A stretch of DNA of 64,000 nt, from NCBI RefSeq assembly GCF_024506395.1, contig NZ_JANIBO010000001.1:1364001-1428000 (forward strand), written 5' to 3'. Below are positions 1-6,951 of this stretch, piece by piece (positions within the stretch are counted from its first letter, which is position 1; each line of letters begins with the position of its first letter). The notes beneath the pieces were generated by a model. That model was not told the origin of the DNA, ran no database searches, and was given only the letters and a program-made list of their open reading frames with translations. Both the position numbers and the translations under genes were made by a program. The stretch comes from Cetobacterium sp. NK01. Lineage in GTDB: Bacteria; Fusobacteriota; Fusobacteriia; Fusobacteriales; Fusobacteriaceae.

Positions 1-249
1 TCGCTCCTCTGCAGTTAAGACATTAAAATTATTAAATAATGTTCTCCACTGATCTTTTGTGAGAATTAAATAAAAAATATCCTCTTTTTTTTCAATTTTC
101 GGTAAATCAATAGACTCTAAAAAATCATTAATTTGCGAAATTGTTTTTAAAATGGCATTTTTTTCAACGTTTAAATACAGGTGCATATCTTCTACAGACA
201 TTTCAGTTTGTGATAAAATCTTTAAAATATTAGCAGCTGTTGTATTCAT
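1..249 (-). CDS. Mga-like HTH regulator, N-terminal fragment (cut by window edge)
   Basis: Reading leftward from ATG at 249 gives an open frame that runs off the window after 83 codons, starting MNTTAANILKILSQ. The start is supported by the Shine-Dalgarno GGAGGTGG (complement of 254-261), 4 bases upstream. The sequence aligns closely with the start of the next gene (338-1732), sharing MNTTAAN and the helix-turn-helix stretch around residues 15-45. I infer the N-terminal DNA-binding part of the same Mga/BglG-like regulator family. The EIIB-like C-terminus expected of the family lies outside the window. A hairpin at 306-333 separates it from the upstream paralogue, so the two are probably separate transcription units produced by tandem duplication. 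Confidence 0.75.
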   Translation of the reverse strand, partial: MNTTAANILKILSQTEMSVEDMHLYLNVEKNAILKTISQINDFLESIDLPKIEKKEDIFYLILTKDQWRTLFNNFNVLTAEER

Positions 250-305
250 TGAACCACCTCCTACATGAAATAGTGTATCATATCTTTAATAAGAATAAAA
301 CTTAA

Positions 306-333
306 AAAAGAACACCTGAAAAAGTGTTCTTTT
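306..333 (-). terminator. Rho-independent terminator of the Mga-like gene 338-1732
   Basis: Complementary arms AAAAGAACAC (306-315) and GTGTTCTTTT (324-333) with an 8-base loop. Read on the minus strand, the stem is followed by a U-rich run. It lies just past the stop of the gene ending at 338. Confidence 0.7.
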
Positions 334-337
334 ATGT

Positions 338-1732
338 TTAATTATTGTTTAATTTTTTTAAACCACTTGTTAAAGCGTGATTTTCTAAAATATCATGAAC
401 ATTAATAGTACTATAATATTCAACAACTTCTACATTAGAGACAATGTTACTGTCACTAATAATGATATCATAGTTTTCATGATTTTGGATAATATTTTTT
501 TTATGAAAAAAAGTAGCTTCAACATCAAAGTTGATATTAGGAAGAAATACTCTAAGAGATTTTTTAAAAATAATCTGATCAGTAGCAGCAACTTCGTTAA
601 AAAGAAGTAACACATTTTTTATATTAGAAAAGTTTTCATCTATAATAATTCTTCTAATAGCATAAACAATCATAAACTTATCAACTAAATACAAATCATA
701 ATTAAAATCTTTTAAAATAGATTCAAAATTATTTAAAATAAATTTGTGTGGCTTATTAAACGATACATTAATAATTTTTATAATTTTATTATTATATTTA
801 AAAAATGAAAGATATAACTTATTAAAAAGCATTTTTTCAAGCTCTTTATTTTTTATATCTATTTTAAATTTCAATTTAATAGATTCAATGAGATTAAAAC
901 AAATACTTTTTATACTATTTTCTAAAATTCCCTTTTCCAAATAAAGATTCGTTAAAAAATGAGAAAGTTGATTTTTAAACTCTTCATTAAACTCTGGACC
1001 AAAAGTATCTATATTTTCTCTAATCTCTTTAAACTTATCTAAAGTTAAATTTGATTTATCAATAAAATTAAATCCTCCAAAAATATTTATACAAATTTCT
1101 AAAGAGCATATAAAAGAGAGTAAAAAATAGTTAATAGAAATATTAGAGTTTTTAAGTATAGGATAAAGTTGAGAAAGTCGTTCTTTTGTATCAAATGGTT
1201 TAATTGTATTTAAAAGATTTTTTCTTGCAGGAACAAGAATATCCTCCTCAATAAAAAGTTTCATAAGCTTTTTATAAAAATTTTGTTTATCTTTAAGTGA
1301 GAGTTCTTTTAAAACAAGGCCTTTTCCATGGTTATATTCATAGGTACTTCCATTCTTTGAAAATTCATCTTTAACATTTTGAAAGGATCTTAAAATAGTG
1401 CTTCTTGAAATATCTAAAATCTCTTTTTCTCTTTCTAAATTTAAAAACCCAGTGGAAATAAATTTAATAAAAAGATAATCAATTTTTTCATCAAAAGTTA
1501 AAATTGTAAAATTTTCAAAAACTATCTCTAGTTCTTTAGGTGTTAGTTTTAAAAAATAAATGTCATGAAATTTTGAAATAATAGGAAGTTCAATTGATTC
1601 TAAAAACTCATTAAGTTGTGTAATTGTTTTGATAATTGAGCTTCGCTCAACGTTAAAATACAGTTGCATATCATCAATAGACATCTCATTTTGAGATAAA
1701 ACTTTTAGAACATTAGCAGCTGTTGTATTCAT
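338..1732 (-). CDS. Mga/BglG-like transcriptional regulator
   Basis: A 464-residue protein. I place the start at ATG 1732 (MNTTAANV), because paralogues begin with the same residues and a G-rich Shine-Dalgarno (complement of 1738-1746) precedes it; an in-frame start 11 codons upstream lies before this site. The N-terminus has an HTH region. A second HTH near residues 110-150 has the pattern LDISRSTILRSF, followed by a short linker with YEYNHGKGL. The central all-alpha part contains FGGFNF, shared with the paralogue at 4254. The C-terminus (about 370-460) has the alternating fold KNVLLLFNEV...YDIIISD seen in EIIB-like domains of Mga/MtlR-type regulators, but has no phosphorylatable Cys. Probable DNA-binding regulator; target unknown. 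A weaker alternative is a BglG-type antiterminator. Confidence 0.75.
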   Translation of the reverse strand: MNTTAANVLKVLSQNEMSIDDMQLYFNVERSSIIKTITQLNEFLESIELPIISKFHDIYFLKLTPKELEIVFENFTILTFDEKIDYLFIKFISTGFLNLEREKEILDISRSTILRSFQNVKDEFSKNGSTYEYNHGKGLVLKELSLKDKQNFYKKLMKLFIEEDILVPARKNLLNTIKPFDTKERLSQLYPILKNSNISINYFLLSFICSLEICINIFGGFNFIDKSNLTLDKFKEIRENIDTFGPEFNEEFKNQLSHFLTNLYLEKGILENSIKSICFNLIESIKLKFKIDIKNKELEKMLFNKLYLSFFKYNNKIIKIINVSFNKPHKFILNNFESILKDFNYDLYLVDKFMIVYAIRRIIIDENFSNIKNVLLLFNEVAATDQIIFKKSLRVFLPNINFDVEATFFHKKNIIQNHENYDIIISDSNIVSNVEVVEYYSTINVHDILENHALTSGLKKLNNN

Positions 1733-1737
1733 TAATA

Positions 1738-1747
1738 CCACCCCCCG
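1738..1747 (-). promoter_or_regulatory. G-rich Shine-Dalgarno with perfect complement to an sRNA-like loop
   Basis: The minus strand reads CGGGGGGTGG just upstream of ATG 1732. This is an unusually long G-run for a ribosome site. It is exactly complementary over 10 bases to CCACCCCCCG at 51039-51048, in the loop and flank of a terminator hairpin. Confidence 0.6.
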
Positions 1748-1949
1748 ACTATAATAGTTTATCATAGATAGAGCAAGATTAGAATAGTAACACTATAAAA
1801 ATGACTAAAGATCCAATATATCACTTTTGCTTCTCTAAAAAGAAAAATTGAAATATTTAATTTATAGATTATATATGATACTATAAATGCATATAAGAGA
1901 TTAATTAAATCTCTATAAAGCTTTTATAAATGCGGAGGGGAACAGAATT

Positions 1950-2150
1950 ATGACAAAAGGAACAGTAAAATGGTTTAACAAAGAGAAAGGATTTGGATTT
2001 GTAACTTGTGAAGAGGGAAAAGATTACTTTGTACACTTTTCAGGAATCATTGGTGATGGATTCAGATTTTTAGAAGAGGGACAAAACGTATCTTTCAAAA
2101 TTGAAAGTGGAGATAAAGGACCTTTAGCAAAAGAGGTTCAAGCTAACTAG
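1950..2150 (+). CDS. Cold-shock protein (CspA family)
   Basis: A 66-residue single OB-fold protein of the usual CSD length. It has the RNP1 motif KGFGFV near residues 13-18 and an RNP2-like stretch DYFVHFS near 25-31. The start [12 protein letters not shown]-type sequence (here [17 protein letters not shown]) is diagnostic. CspA proteins bind single-stranded RNA and DNA and act as RNA chaperones in the cytoplasm. RNP2 has Tyr in place of the more usual Val before FVHFS. The Shine-Dalgarno GGAGGGG lies ahead of the ATG. More than 200 bases separate it from the divergent regulator; cold-shock mRNAs often have long structured leaders, but I could not fix the promoter. It is closed by the hairpin at 2175-2204, so it is monocistronic. 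Confidence 0.95.
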   Translation: MTKGTVKWFNKEKGFGFVTCEEGKDYFVHFSGIIGDGFRFLEEGQNVSFKIESGDKGPLAKEVQAN

Positions 2151-2174
2151 CACCTAATCCTAATAATAAAATAT

Positions 2175-2204
2175 AAAAAAGGATGGATTTATTCCATCTT
2201 TTTT
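2175..2204 (+). terminator. Terminator of the cold-shock gene
   Basis: Stem GATGGA (2182-2187) with TCCATC (2193-2198), extended by flanking A-run and T-run pairing, then six Ts. Confidence 0.85.
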
Positions 2205-2246
2205 ATTTATTATTGTTTTTAAGTTATATTCTAATTAAAAAAAGTA

Positions 2247-2275
2247 TTGCAGAAAAAGATGTAAGTAGATATAAT
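2247..2275 (+). promoter_or_regulatory. Promoter of the riboswitch-controlled regulator
   Basis: TTGCAG (2247-2252), a 17-base spacer and TATAAT (2270-2275). Transcription would begin about 2282, a few bases before the aptamer, as expected for a leader riboswitch. Confidence 0.7.
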
Positions 2276-2289
2276 ATAAAAAATAAAAA

Positions 2290-2357
2290 TATACGGCAAA
2301 CTATGAGAAATCATAGGACGCAAAGCTATAGGGCCTTTAAAATGGTAGCCAGTTGCA
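2290..2357 (+). ncRNA. c-di-GMP-I (GEMM-I) riboswitch aptamer
   Basis: The sequence shows the class I core in order: GCAAACT, then a hairpin CTATGA-GAAA-TCATAG with a GNRA tetraloop (2301-2316), then GGACGCAAAGC (2317-2326), the GGGCC segment, and ATGGTAGCC (2342-2350), closed by AGTTGC (2351-2356), which can pair with GCAAACT. These are the conserved parts of the GEMM-I consensus: GNRA tetraloop, the invariant GACGCAAAGC junction and the P3 tetraloop-receptor side. It is followed directly by a Rho-independent terminator and then a small winged-helix gene. Class I aptamers bind c-di-GMP. The sequence suggests transcriptional attenuation, but the on/off direction cannot be read safely: aptamer and terminator share only about one base. 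Confidence 0.9.
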
Positions 2358-2393
2358 CTTATTCTTTAATCAAGGGGTAAGTGTTTTTTTTTT
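2356..2393 (+). terminator. Riboswitch expression-platform terminator
   Basis: Stem CACTTATTC (2356-2364) with GGGTAAGTG (2375-2383), including G-U pairs, followed by ten Ts. It starts at the last base of the aptamer closing stem, so ligand binding could affect its formation. Confidence 0.8.
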
Positions 2394-2423
2394 GAAAAAA
2401 TATTTTAAAGAAGGAAATAAAAA

Positions 2424-2446
2424 ATATCTATAATATAAATAGATAT
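2424..2446 (+). promoter_or_regulatory. Palindromic operator candidate ahead of the winged-helix gene
   Basis: Perfect 8-base inverted repeat ATATCTAT / ATAGATAT with a 7-base spacer, between the riboswitch terminator and the gene. A TATAAT-like hexamer (2429-2434) lies inside it. MarR-like proteins usually bind such dyads in their own promoters, so autoregulation is plausible but inferred. Confidence 0.45.
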
Positions 2447-2473
2447 AGATTAAATAATTAGGGGTGTTGTATT

Positions 2474-2764
2474 ATGCATAAAACAGAGATAAAAAAGGAG
2501 TTAAATAAATATCATATTAATTCCACGCATGAAAAGATATTGAGAAGAATAAATGAAAACCCAGGGATAACATTATGCGAATTGACAAAGGGGATAGAAC
2601 TATCAAAGGGTTCAGTATCAATTTGTATAAAAAAATTAGAAGAGAAAAATTTAATTCAAAAATATGGAACATTTGATGATAAAAGAGTTTTTAGACTTCA
2701 TCCAACAAAAATGGGAAAAGATCTATGTAGTAGAATAAAATTAATGCAAATATTAAAAATATAA
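2474..2764 (+). CDS. Small MarR-like winged-helix regulator under c-di-GMP riboswitch
   Basis: A 96-residue protein. Residues about 18-80 form a winged helix: a scaffold helix (THEKILRRINENPG), the recognition-helix region (CELTKGIELSKGSVSICIKKLEEKNLI) and a wing (KYGTFDDKRVFRLHPT). This is the MarR/HTH_20 pattern. Canonical MarR proteins are about 140 residues with N- and C-terminal dimer helices; this one keeps only short extensions, so its dimer interface must differ or be small. GGGGTG precedes the ATG. Its leader holds a c-di-GMP-I aptamer and terminator, then a palindrome, so both second-messenger attenuation and autoregulation are likely. No partner gene follows before the terminator; targets must be elsewhere. 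Confidence 0.8.
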   Translation: MHKTEIKKELNKYHINSTHEKILRRINENPGITLCELTKGIELSKGSVSICIKKLEEKNLIQKYGTFDDKRVFRLHPTKMGKDLCSRIKLMQILKI

Positions 2765-2796
2765 CCTCTATAATTTTTATAGAGGTTACATTTTTA
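2762..2796. terminator. Bidirectional terminator
   Basis: Perfect 12-base arms TAACCTCTATAA (2762-2773) and TTATAGAGGTTA (2777-2788), T-rich on both sides. It lies between converging genes ending at 2764 and 2794. Confidence 0.85.
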
Positions 2797-4176
2797 TATG
2801 GGTAAAGAATATTGTTTTATAAAAGGGTAACGATTTATAACTTTTAGTTTTTCAAAAGTTATAACTGATAGATTTTCATCATTTGATATATAAGAATCTA
2901 ATTCAGACTCCATTATAAATTTAGATATTCGAATGTTTTCTTTTATAAAGAAAGTATTTTGAATAATAGGATGTAAAAACTTAGGAATTTCTTTAAAAAC
3001 AACAATAGTATCAGTAAGTTCTGAAATATTACTTTTATTTAAATTCCAAAGATAAAGAAAAATAATATTAGATAGTTGAATATTAAAATATATTTTTTTT
3101 AATTCTAAAAAAAGAGCAGCACATTCAAATTTAATTTTATTATCTAAAGATAGATTTAAAAATGAAAGATCAAACATACCTAAGAAAGAACTTTCTTTAC
3201 TTGCTGTATTAACTCTATTTAAAAATTTTTCAAAAAAATTATCTTCAGATACACTGAAAGAGACATTTTTTAAAAAAAGTTCTTTTAATTTCAGGTTTTC
3301 TTTTTTTAGTGAAACACCATCTTTTTTTAATGTTCCATTGCAAAATTGTAAAGTTAAAGTAAAAATTCTTATATATTTAATTGGAAAATCTCCTAATAGT
3401 GAATTTTTGAAAAATTTGTATGCCCTTTCCATAGTTTTCATTGGAAAAACATCAAGAAAATATTTTTTAAACTCTTCAAAAGAAAGAGTTTTAATTTTAT
3501 TTAAAGAGTTTTCATAACCATAAACTATATATAAGCTTTTAATTAATTTTTTATTGTTTATAAATATATCAAAATCAAATGTATAAGTAAAATAATCAAT
3601 CTCATTATTTAATTTTATATAGATATTTTGTTGAAAAAATTCAGAATAATCTTGAGACATTATAAATGGAAGTTCATCAACTTCAATTAAAAATTTAAAA
3701 AGATACGATAAAGAACAAATTTTTTGGTCATCACAATCACCTAAAATACTAATTCCTTTACTAGGAATACTAGATATTTCCAAGTTATAAATTTTCAATT
3801 TTTTTTTAATACTTATTAAATCATCATTTAAAGTTCTTCTTGAAACATTGAAGATAATAGATAGAGTATTAAGGTTTAAATCATAATCTCTTAACAGTTT
3901 TAAAATAATATAAAAAATCCGATCATCTTTGCTAAAAATTTGATGTTTTTTTAAAGTTTTAAAAATAGTTTTATTATTATTAATCTCATTAATTATACTA
4001 GCTAATGAGTTGTTAGAATTTTTATTATCAATATAGTGATAAATTTGTTTTATATATAAAATTACATTTTGTTTATTCATTTTTAAGAATTTTGCAATGA
4101 ACTCTATATTTTTTTCTGGAAGAAAATTTAATAATCGATATATTCTAATATGAGTAGTTGTAATATTTATTTTCAT
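2794..4176 (-). CDS. Mga/BglG-like transcriptional regulator (second subfamily)
   Basis: A 460-residue protein. An N-terminal HTH lies at about residues 10-50 and a second, clearer one at about 95-135 with FNVSRRTLNDDLISIKKKL, followed by the linker phrase SIPSKGISILGD. The same second HTH plus SKG/NKG-G-x-x-L-x-G linker occurs at 30587 and 31954, so these form one subfamily. The C-terminus (about 385-455) resembles a degraded EIIB-like domain with no Cys. GGG lies upstream of ATG 4176. It converges on the riboswitch-controlled winged-helix gene and shares its terminator. Cytoplasmic DNA-binding regulator; target unknown. PRD phosphorylation histidines are not obvious, so sugar-PTS control is not supported from sequence alone. 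Confidence 0.7.
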   Translation of the reverse strand: MKINITTTHIRIYRLLNFLPEKNIEFIAKFLKMNKQNVILYIKQIYHYIDNKNSNNSLASIINEINNNKTIFKTLKKHQIFSKDDRIFYIILKLLRDYDLNLNTLSIIFNVSRRTLNDDLISIKKKLKIYNLEISSIPSKGISILGDCDDQKICSLSYLFKFLIEVDELPFIMSQDYSEFFQQNIYIKLNNEIDYFTYTFDFDIFINNKKLIKSLYIVYGYENSLNKIKTLSFEEFKKYFLDVFPMKTMERAYKFFKNSLLGDFPIKYIRIFTLTLQFCNGTLKKDGVSLKKENLKLKELFLKNVSFSVSEDNFFEKFLNRVNTASKESSFLGMFDLSFLNLSLDNKIKFECAALFLELKKIYFNIQLSNIIFLYLWNLNKSNISELTDTIVVFKEIPKFLHPIIQNTFFIKENIRISKFIMESELDSYISNDENLSVITFEKLKVINRYPFIKQYSLPI

Positions 4177-4253
4177 TTTAAATCCCTTTCAAAATAATAT
4201 CAATCTAGTATATCATTTATATCAAAAAAATAAAACAAAAACAAAAAAATATT

Positions 4254-5648
4254 TTATTTATTAGAACATAGTTTTTTTAAAGTATTTTCTAAAATATGAC
4301 TATTAATAGCAGATAAAATCTGGATAGGATTAAAGCTATTTACAATTAAAGTATTTATATTTAAACTAGGTTCATCACTTAAAATTAGGTCATATTTATT
4401 TTTATAATTTTCAGGATTTAATTTATAAAAAAAAGTGGACTCAATATCAAAATTAAATTTTTTACTATAATCAGCTAGATTATCTTTAAGGTATCTATCA
4501 TCTGAAATAACGACTTCGTTAAATAATAAAAGAATATTTTTTAGAGAACTTTTATGATGTTCAACAATTATTTTAGTTAAAATTTGAATAATAGATATCT
4601 TGTCACAAAAGAATAACTTTATATTATTATAATCTAAAATATCATCAAAAATATTTAAAAGAAGTTTTTCATTGTCGTTTATTATAATGTTTCGAACTTT
4701 AAAAATATAGTTATCATGTTTAAAAAGTGAAAAGCATAATTTTTTTAATAAAACTTTTTCTAAAACAGGATCTAAATTATGTAAGTCTAGTTTATCTTTT
4801 AAGTTATTAATAACTGTTAAAGCTTTTTTTAATATATTTGGTTCAAAGTTAATATCATTATTTATTAAAGAGACTACAAAGAAAAAAACCTGATTTTGAT
4901 AGTTAGAGTTATAATCTTTTAAAGTAGTTTTTATAACTTTTTCTAATTTAATATACTTATTATAATCATAATCTTTTTTAAAGTTAAATCCTCCAAAAAC
5001 GTCTATAGATATATAAAGAGAACATAAAAAAGATATGATAAAGTGCGTAGTAGGAATATCTAAAGTTTTAAATATTGTATAGAGTTTATTGAGTAAAGAC
5101 TTTATATTGTAATCCTTAATTAAATCAGTTATGAAAATAGAATGATTTAAAGAAAAGTCACATTTTACAAAAAATTTAACTAATTTTTTTGAAAAAATAG
5201 CTTTGTCCATTTCAGATAAAAAAGCTAGTCTTAGTCCTCTTCCTACACTATATTCATATTGTGATCCATTATTTTCTAATGTCCTTTTTACTTCATTAAA
5301 ATATCTTATTATTGAACTTCTAGATAGATCTAATCGTTCTTTTTCAGCTTCTAAATTAATAAATTTATTATGTATGAATTTTATGTATAAGTAGTCTACG
5401 ATCTCATCACTGGTGATGAAATCATTTCGCTTGAAAAGAGTTTCCCATTGAAACTTTGAAAGTTTAAGAGAATAATTGGTATTATTAAGTTCTATTAAAG
5501 GAAGTTTTTCATCCTTTAAAAAAGAGTTAATAGAATTGATATTTTTGTAAATAGATTTTTTTTCTAAGTTTAAATATAAAGAAAATTCATCTAAAGAAAA
5601 CTCTCCTTGTGAAAGAAGTGTTAATATATTTATATTTGTTGTATTAAT
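4254..5648 (-). CDS. Mga/BglG-like transcriptional regulator, probable ATT start
   Basis: About 464 residues from the proposed start. It is a close paralogue of 338-1732: second HTH LDLSRSSIIRYFNEVK, linker YEYSVGRGLRL, central FGGFNF, and a C-terminal EIIB-like segment NILLLFNEVVIS...YDLILSD. Paralogues start at MNTT; here the aligned codon (5646-5648) is ATT, 6 bases after GGGGTG, and the bases around it match the paralogue GGTGGTTCA-ATG-AATACAACA with a single inserted A. In-frame ATG 5681 and GTG 5657 exist upstream but lack a convincing ribosome site. If ATT is not used, the protein gains 11 or 3 N-terminal residues. ATT starts are known (infC) and keep translation low. Function otherwise as for the family. 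Confidence 0.7.
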   Translation of the reverse strand: MNTTNINILTLLSQGEFSLDEFSLYLNLEKKSIYKNINSINSFLKDEKLPLIELNNTNYSLKLSKFQWETLFKRNDFITSDEIVDYLYIKFIHNKFINLEAEKERLDLSRSSIIRYFNEVKRTLENNGSQYEYSVGRGLRLAFLSEMDKAIFSKKLVKFFVKCDFSLNHSIFITDLIKDYNIKSLLNKLYTIFKTLDIPTTHFIISFLCSLYISIDVFGGFNFKKDYDYNKYIKLEKVIKTTLKDYNSNYQNQVFFFVVSLINNDINFEPNILKKALTVINNLKDKLDLHNLDPVLEKVLLKKLCFSLFKHDNYIFKVRNIIINDNEKLLLNIFDDILDYNNIKLFFCDKISIIQILTKIIVEHHKSSLKNILLLFNEVVISDDRYLKDNLADYSKKFNFDIESTFFYKLNPENYKNKYDLILSDEPSLNINTLIVNSFNPIQILSAINSHILENTLKKLCSNK

Positions 5649-5751
5649 TTGAATCACCCCATTATAGGTTATATCATACAAGAAAAATAAAGAAAATATG
5701 AAAAATTTTATATTTAACCTAAAAATACATATAAAAATCTTCTATAAATAA

Positions 5752-5784
5752 AAAAGATAGTTATAAGATTAATAACTATCTTTT
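5752..5784 (-). terminator. Terminator of the XRE-cupin regulator
   Basis: Arms AAAAGATAGTTAT (5752-5764) and ATAACTATCTTTT (5772-5784) with a 7-base loop, T-rich on the minus strand, just past the stop at 5795. Confidence 0.8.
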
Positions 5785-5794
5785 ATATAATTTT

Positions 5795-6334
5795 TTAAAA
5801 TGATGGTGGATTAGAAACCCACAGTATTTTTGCATGTCCTTTTCCACAGTTAGATAAGTAATGATTTTTTCCAGAGCTGTAATAGAAGGCTTCACCTTTT
5901 TTAGCTTTATGAATTTTATCACCTAAATGAATAAGAATTTCACCTTTTAAAACATAACCGAACTCTTGTCCATCATGGGCAATCTCTTCTTTATACCTTC
6001 CTCCCTCTTCTAAAGTCAAAAGAATAGGTTCCATTTGATTTTTTTGAGCATTGGGAATAATCCACTCAACTTTATATTTTAGTTTAGAATCAGTAAGTTC
6101 GAAGGCATCATTCTCATCAAAAACAATTTTTTCGTCACTATCATCACTAAAGAAATCTTTTAAATTTGTTCCAAGACCTTCAAGTATATCAGCTAAATTG
6201 GCAATAGAGGGAGATGTTAAATTTCTTTCTACTTGAGATATAAAACCTTTAGATAGCTCGCACCGACTAGCTAGCTCATCTTGAGTAAGATATTTTTCTT
6301 GTCTTAGTCTTTTTATTTTTTTACCGATTTCCAT
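5795..6334 (-). CDS. XRE-family HTH / cupin regulator, probable polyamine-responsive
   Basis: A 179-residue protein. Residues 1-60 are a Cro/CI-type HTH (IGKKIKRLRQEKYLTQDELA, then KGFISQVERNLTSPSI). Residues about 105-175 form a small cupin barrel with the motif EFGYVLKGEILIHLGD and the second motif FYYSSGKNHYLSN. This two-domain plan is that of PuuR and similar regulators that sense small metabolites through the cupin. It is transcribed divergently from speD-speE, and the -35 boxes of the two promoters touch, so it most likely controls spermidine synthesis and itself in response to a polyamine or SAM-derived ligand. The ligand is an inference. The start has a good Shine-Dalgarno (AGGAGAG). 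Confidence 0.88.
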   Translation of the reverse strand: MEIGKKIKRLRQEKYLTQDELASRCELSKGFISQVERNLTSPSIANLADILEGLGTNLKDFFSDDSDEKIVFDENDAFELTDSKLKYKVEWIIPNAQKNQMEPILLTLEEGGRYKEEIAHDGQEFGYVLKGEILIHLGDKIHKAKKGEAFYYSSGKNHYLSNCGKGHAKILWVSNPPSF

Positions 6335-6364
6335 ATAGATCTCTCCTTAAGTTATAGATAATAT

Positions 6365-6393
6365 AGTATATGATCTTTTCTATAAAAAAGCAA
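6365..6393 (-). promoter_or_regulatory. Promoter of the XRE-cupin regulator
   Basis: On the minus strand TTGCTT (complement of 6388-6393), 17-base spacer, TATACT (complement of 6365-6370). Its -35 box abuts that of the divergent speD promoter. Confidence 0.65.
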
Positions 6394-6422
6394 TTGACAA
6401 AAAATTAAAAAATGAATATTAT
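6394..6422 (+). promoter_or_regulatory. Promoter of speD-speE
   Basis: Consensus TTGACA (6394-6399), 17-base spacer, TATTAT (6417-6422). The start would be about 6429, giving a leader of about 105 bases. Confidence 0.8.
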
Positions 6423-6430
6423 GTAATAAA

Positions 6431-6500
6431 AGTTAAAAATATTAAATATTAAATATATTTTTTTAAACAAAAGTTTAATATTTTAATATTTAAATTTAAT
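6431..6500 (+). promoter_or_regulatory. A+T-only imperfect inverted repeat in the speD leader
   Basis: The leader holds two facing A/T arms, AAATATTAAATATTAAA on the left and TTTAATATTTTAATATTT on the right, around AAACAAAAG. It could be a weak mRNA hairpin or a regulator site. The composition is so A+T-rich that chance pairing is possible. Confidence 0.3.
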
Positions 6501-6533
6501 TTTTTATTAAAAAACTGATTTTAGGAGGGAAAA

Positions 6534-6950
6534 TTGAAATTAGAAACACTTGGAAGACACATATTAATTGAGTTTTATAACTGCGATGAGGAGATATTAA
6601 AAAATCCCACTCTCATTGAAAAACACATGAATGAAGCAGCAGAGATTGCTAAAGCAACAATAGTTCAATCTGTATTTCATCATTTTAATCCTTATGGAGT
6701 ATCAGGAGCAGTGATTATCTCAGAATCACATTTAGCTATACATACTTGGCCAGAATATGGTTATGCAGCAGTGGATGTCTTTACTTGTGGAGATAAAATA
6801 GACCCTTGGACAGCTTTTAAGTTTTTAGAAGATGTTTTTAAATCAGATAGAAGTGAATCAATAGAAGTGCCAAGAGGAATGGTAGAAAAAATAAGAAATT
6901 ATTCAAAAAAAGATTTAGGAAAAATAACTTTTAAGCCTGAGGAGGAATAA
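6534..6950 (+). CDS. speD: S-adenosylmethionine decarboxylase proenzyme (class 1B)
   Basis: A 138-residue proenzyme that decarboxylates SAM to give the aminopropyl donor for spermidine. The start is TTG at 6534, chosen because AGGAGGG sits just ahead and the protein begins at the expected family position (LETLGRHILIE). The self-cleavage site is the Glu64-Ser65 bond in VIISESHLAIHTWPE; Ser65 becomes the pyruvoyl group. His70 and Cys85 (VFTCG) match the processing and catalytic residues of the Thermotoga/Bacillus-type enzyme. The length is slightly above the usual 120-130 residues because of a short charged tail. It is in an operon with speE, one base apart, and divergent from the XRE-cupin gene. 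Confidence 0.96.
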   Translation: MKLETLGRHILIEFYNCDEEILKNPTLIEKHMNEAAEIAKATIVQSVFHHFNPYGVSGAVIISESHLAIHTWPEYGYAAVDVFTCGDKIDPWTAFKFLEDVFKSDRSESIEVPRGMVEKIRNYSKKDLGKITFKPEEE

Positions 6951-6951
6951 G

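Noticed and set aside
2183-2380. Open frame of 65 codons between the cold-shock gene and the winged-helix gene
   Set aside because: It begins inside the cold-shock terminator and crosses the promoter and c-di-GMP riboswitch; no ribosome site and no family.
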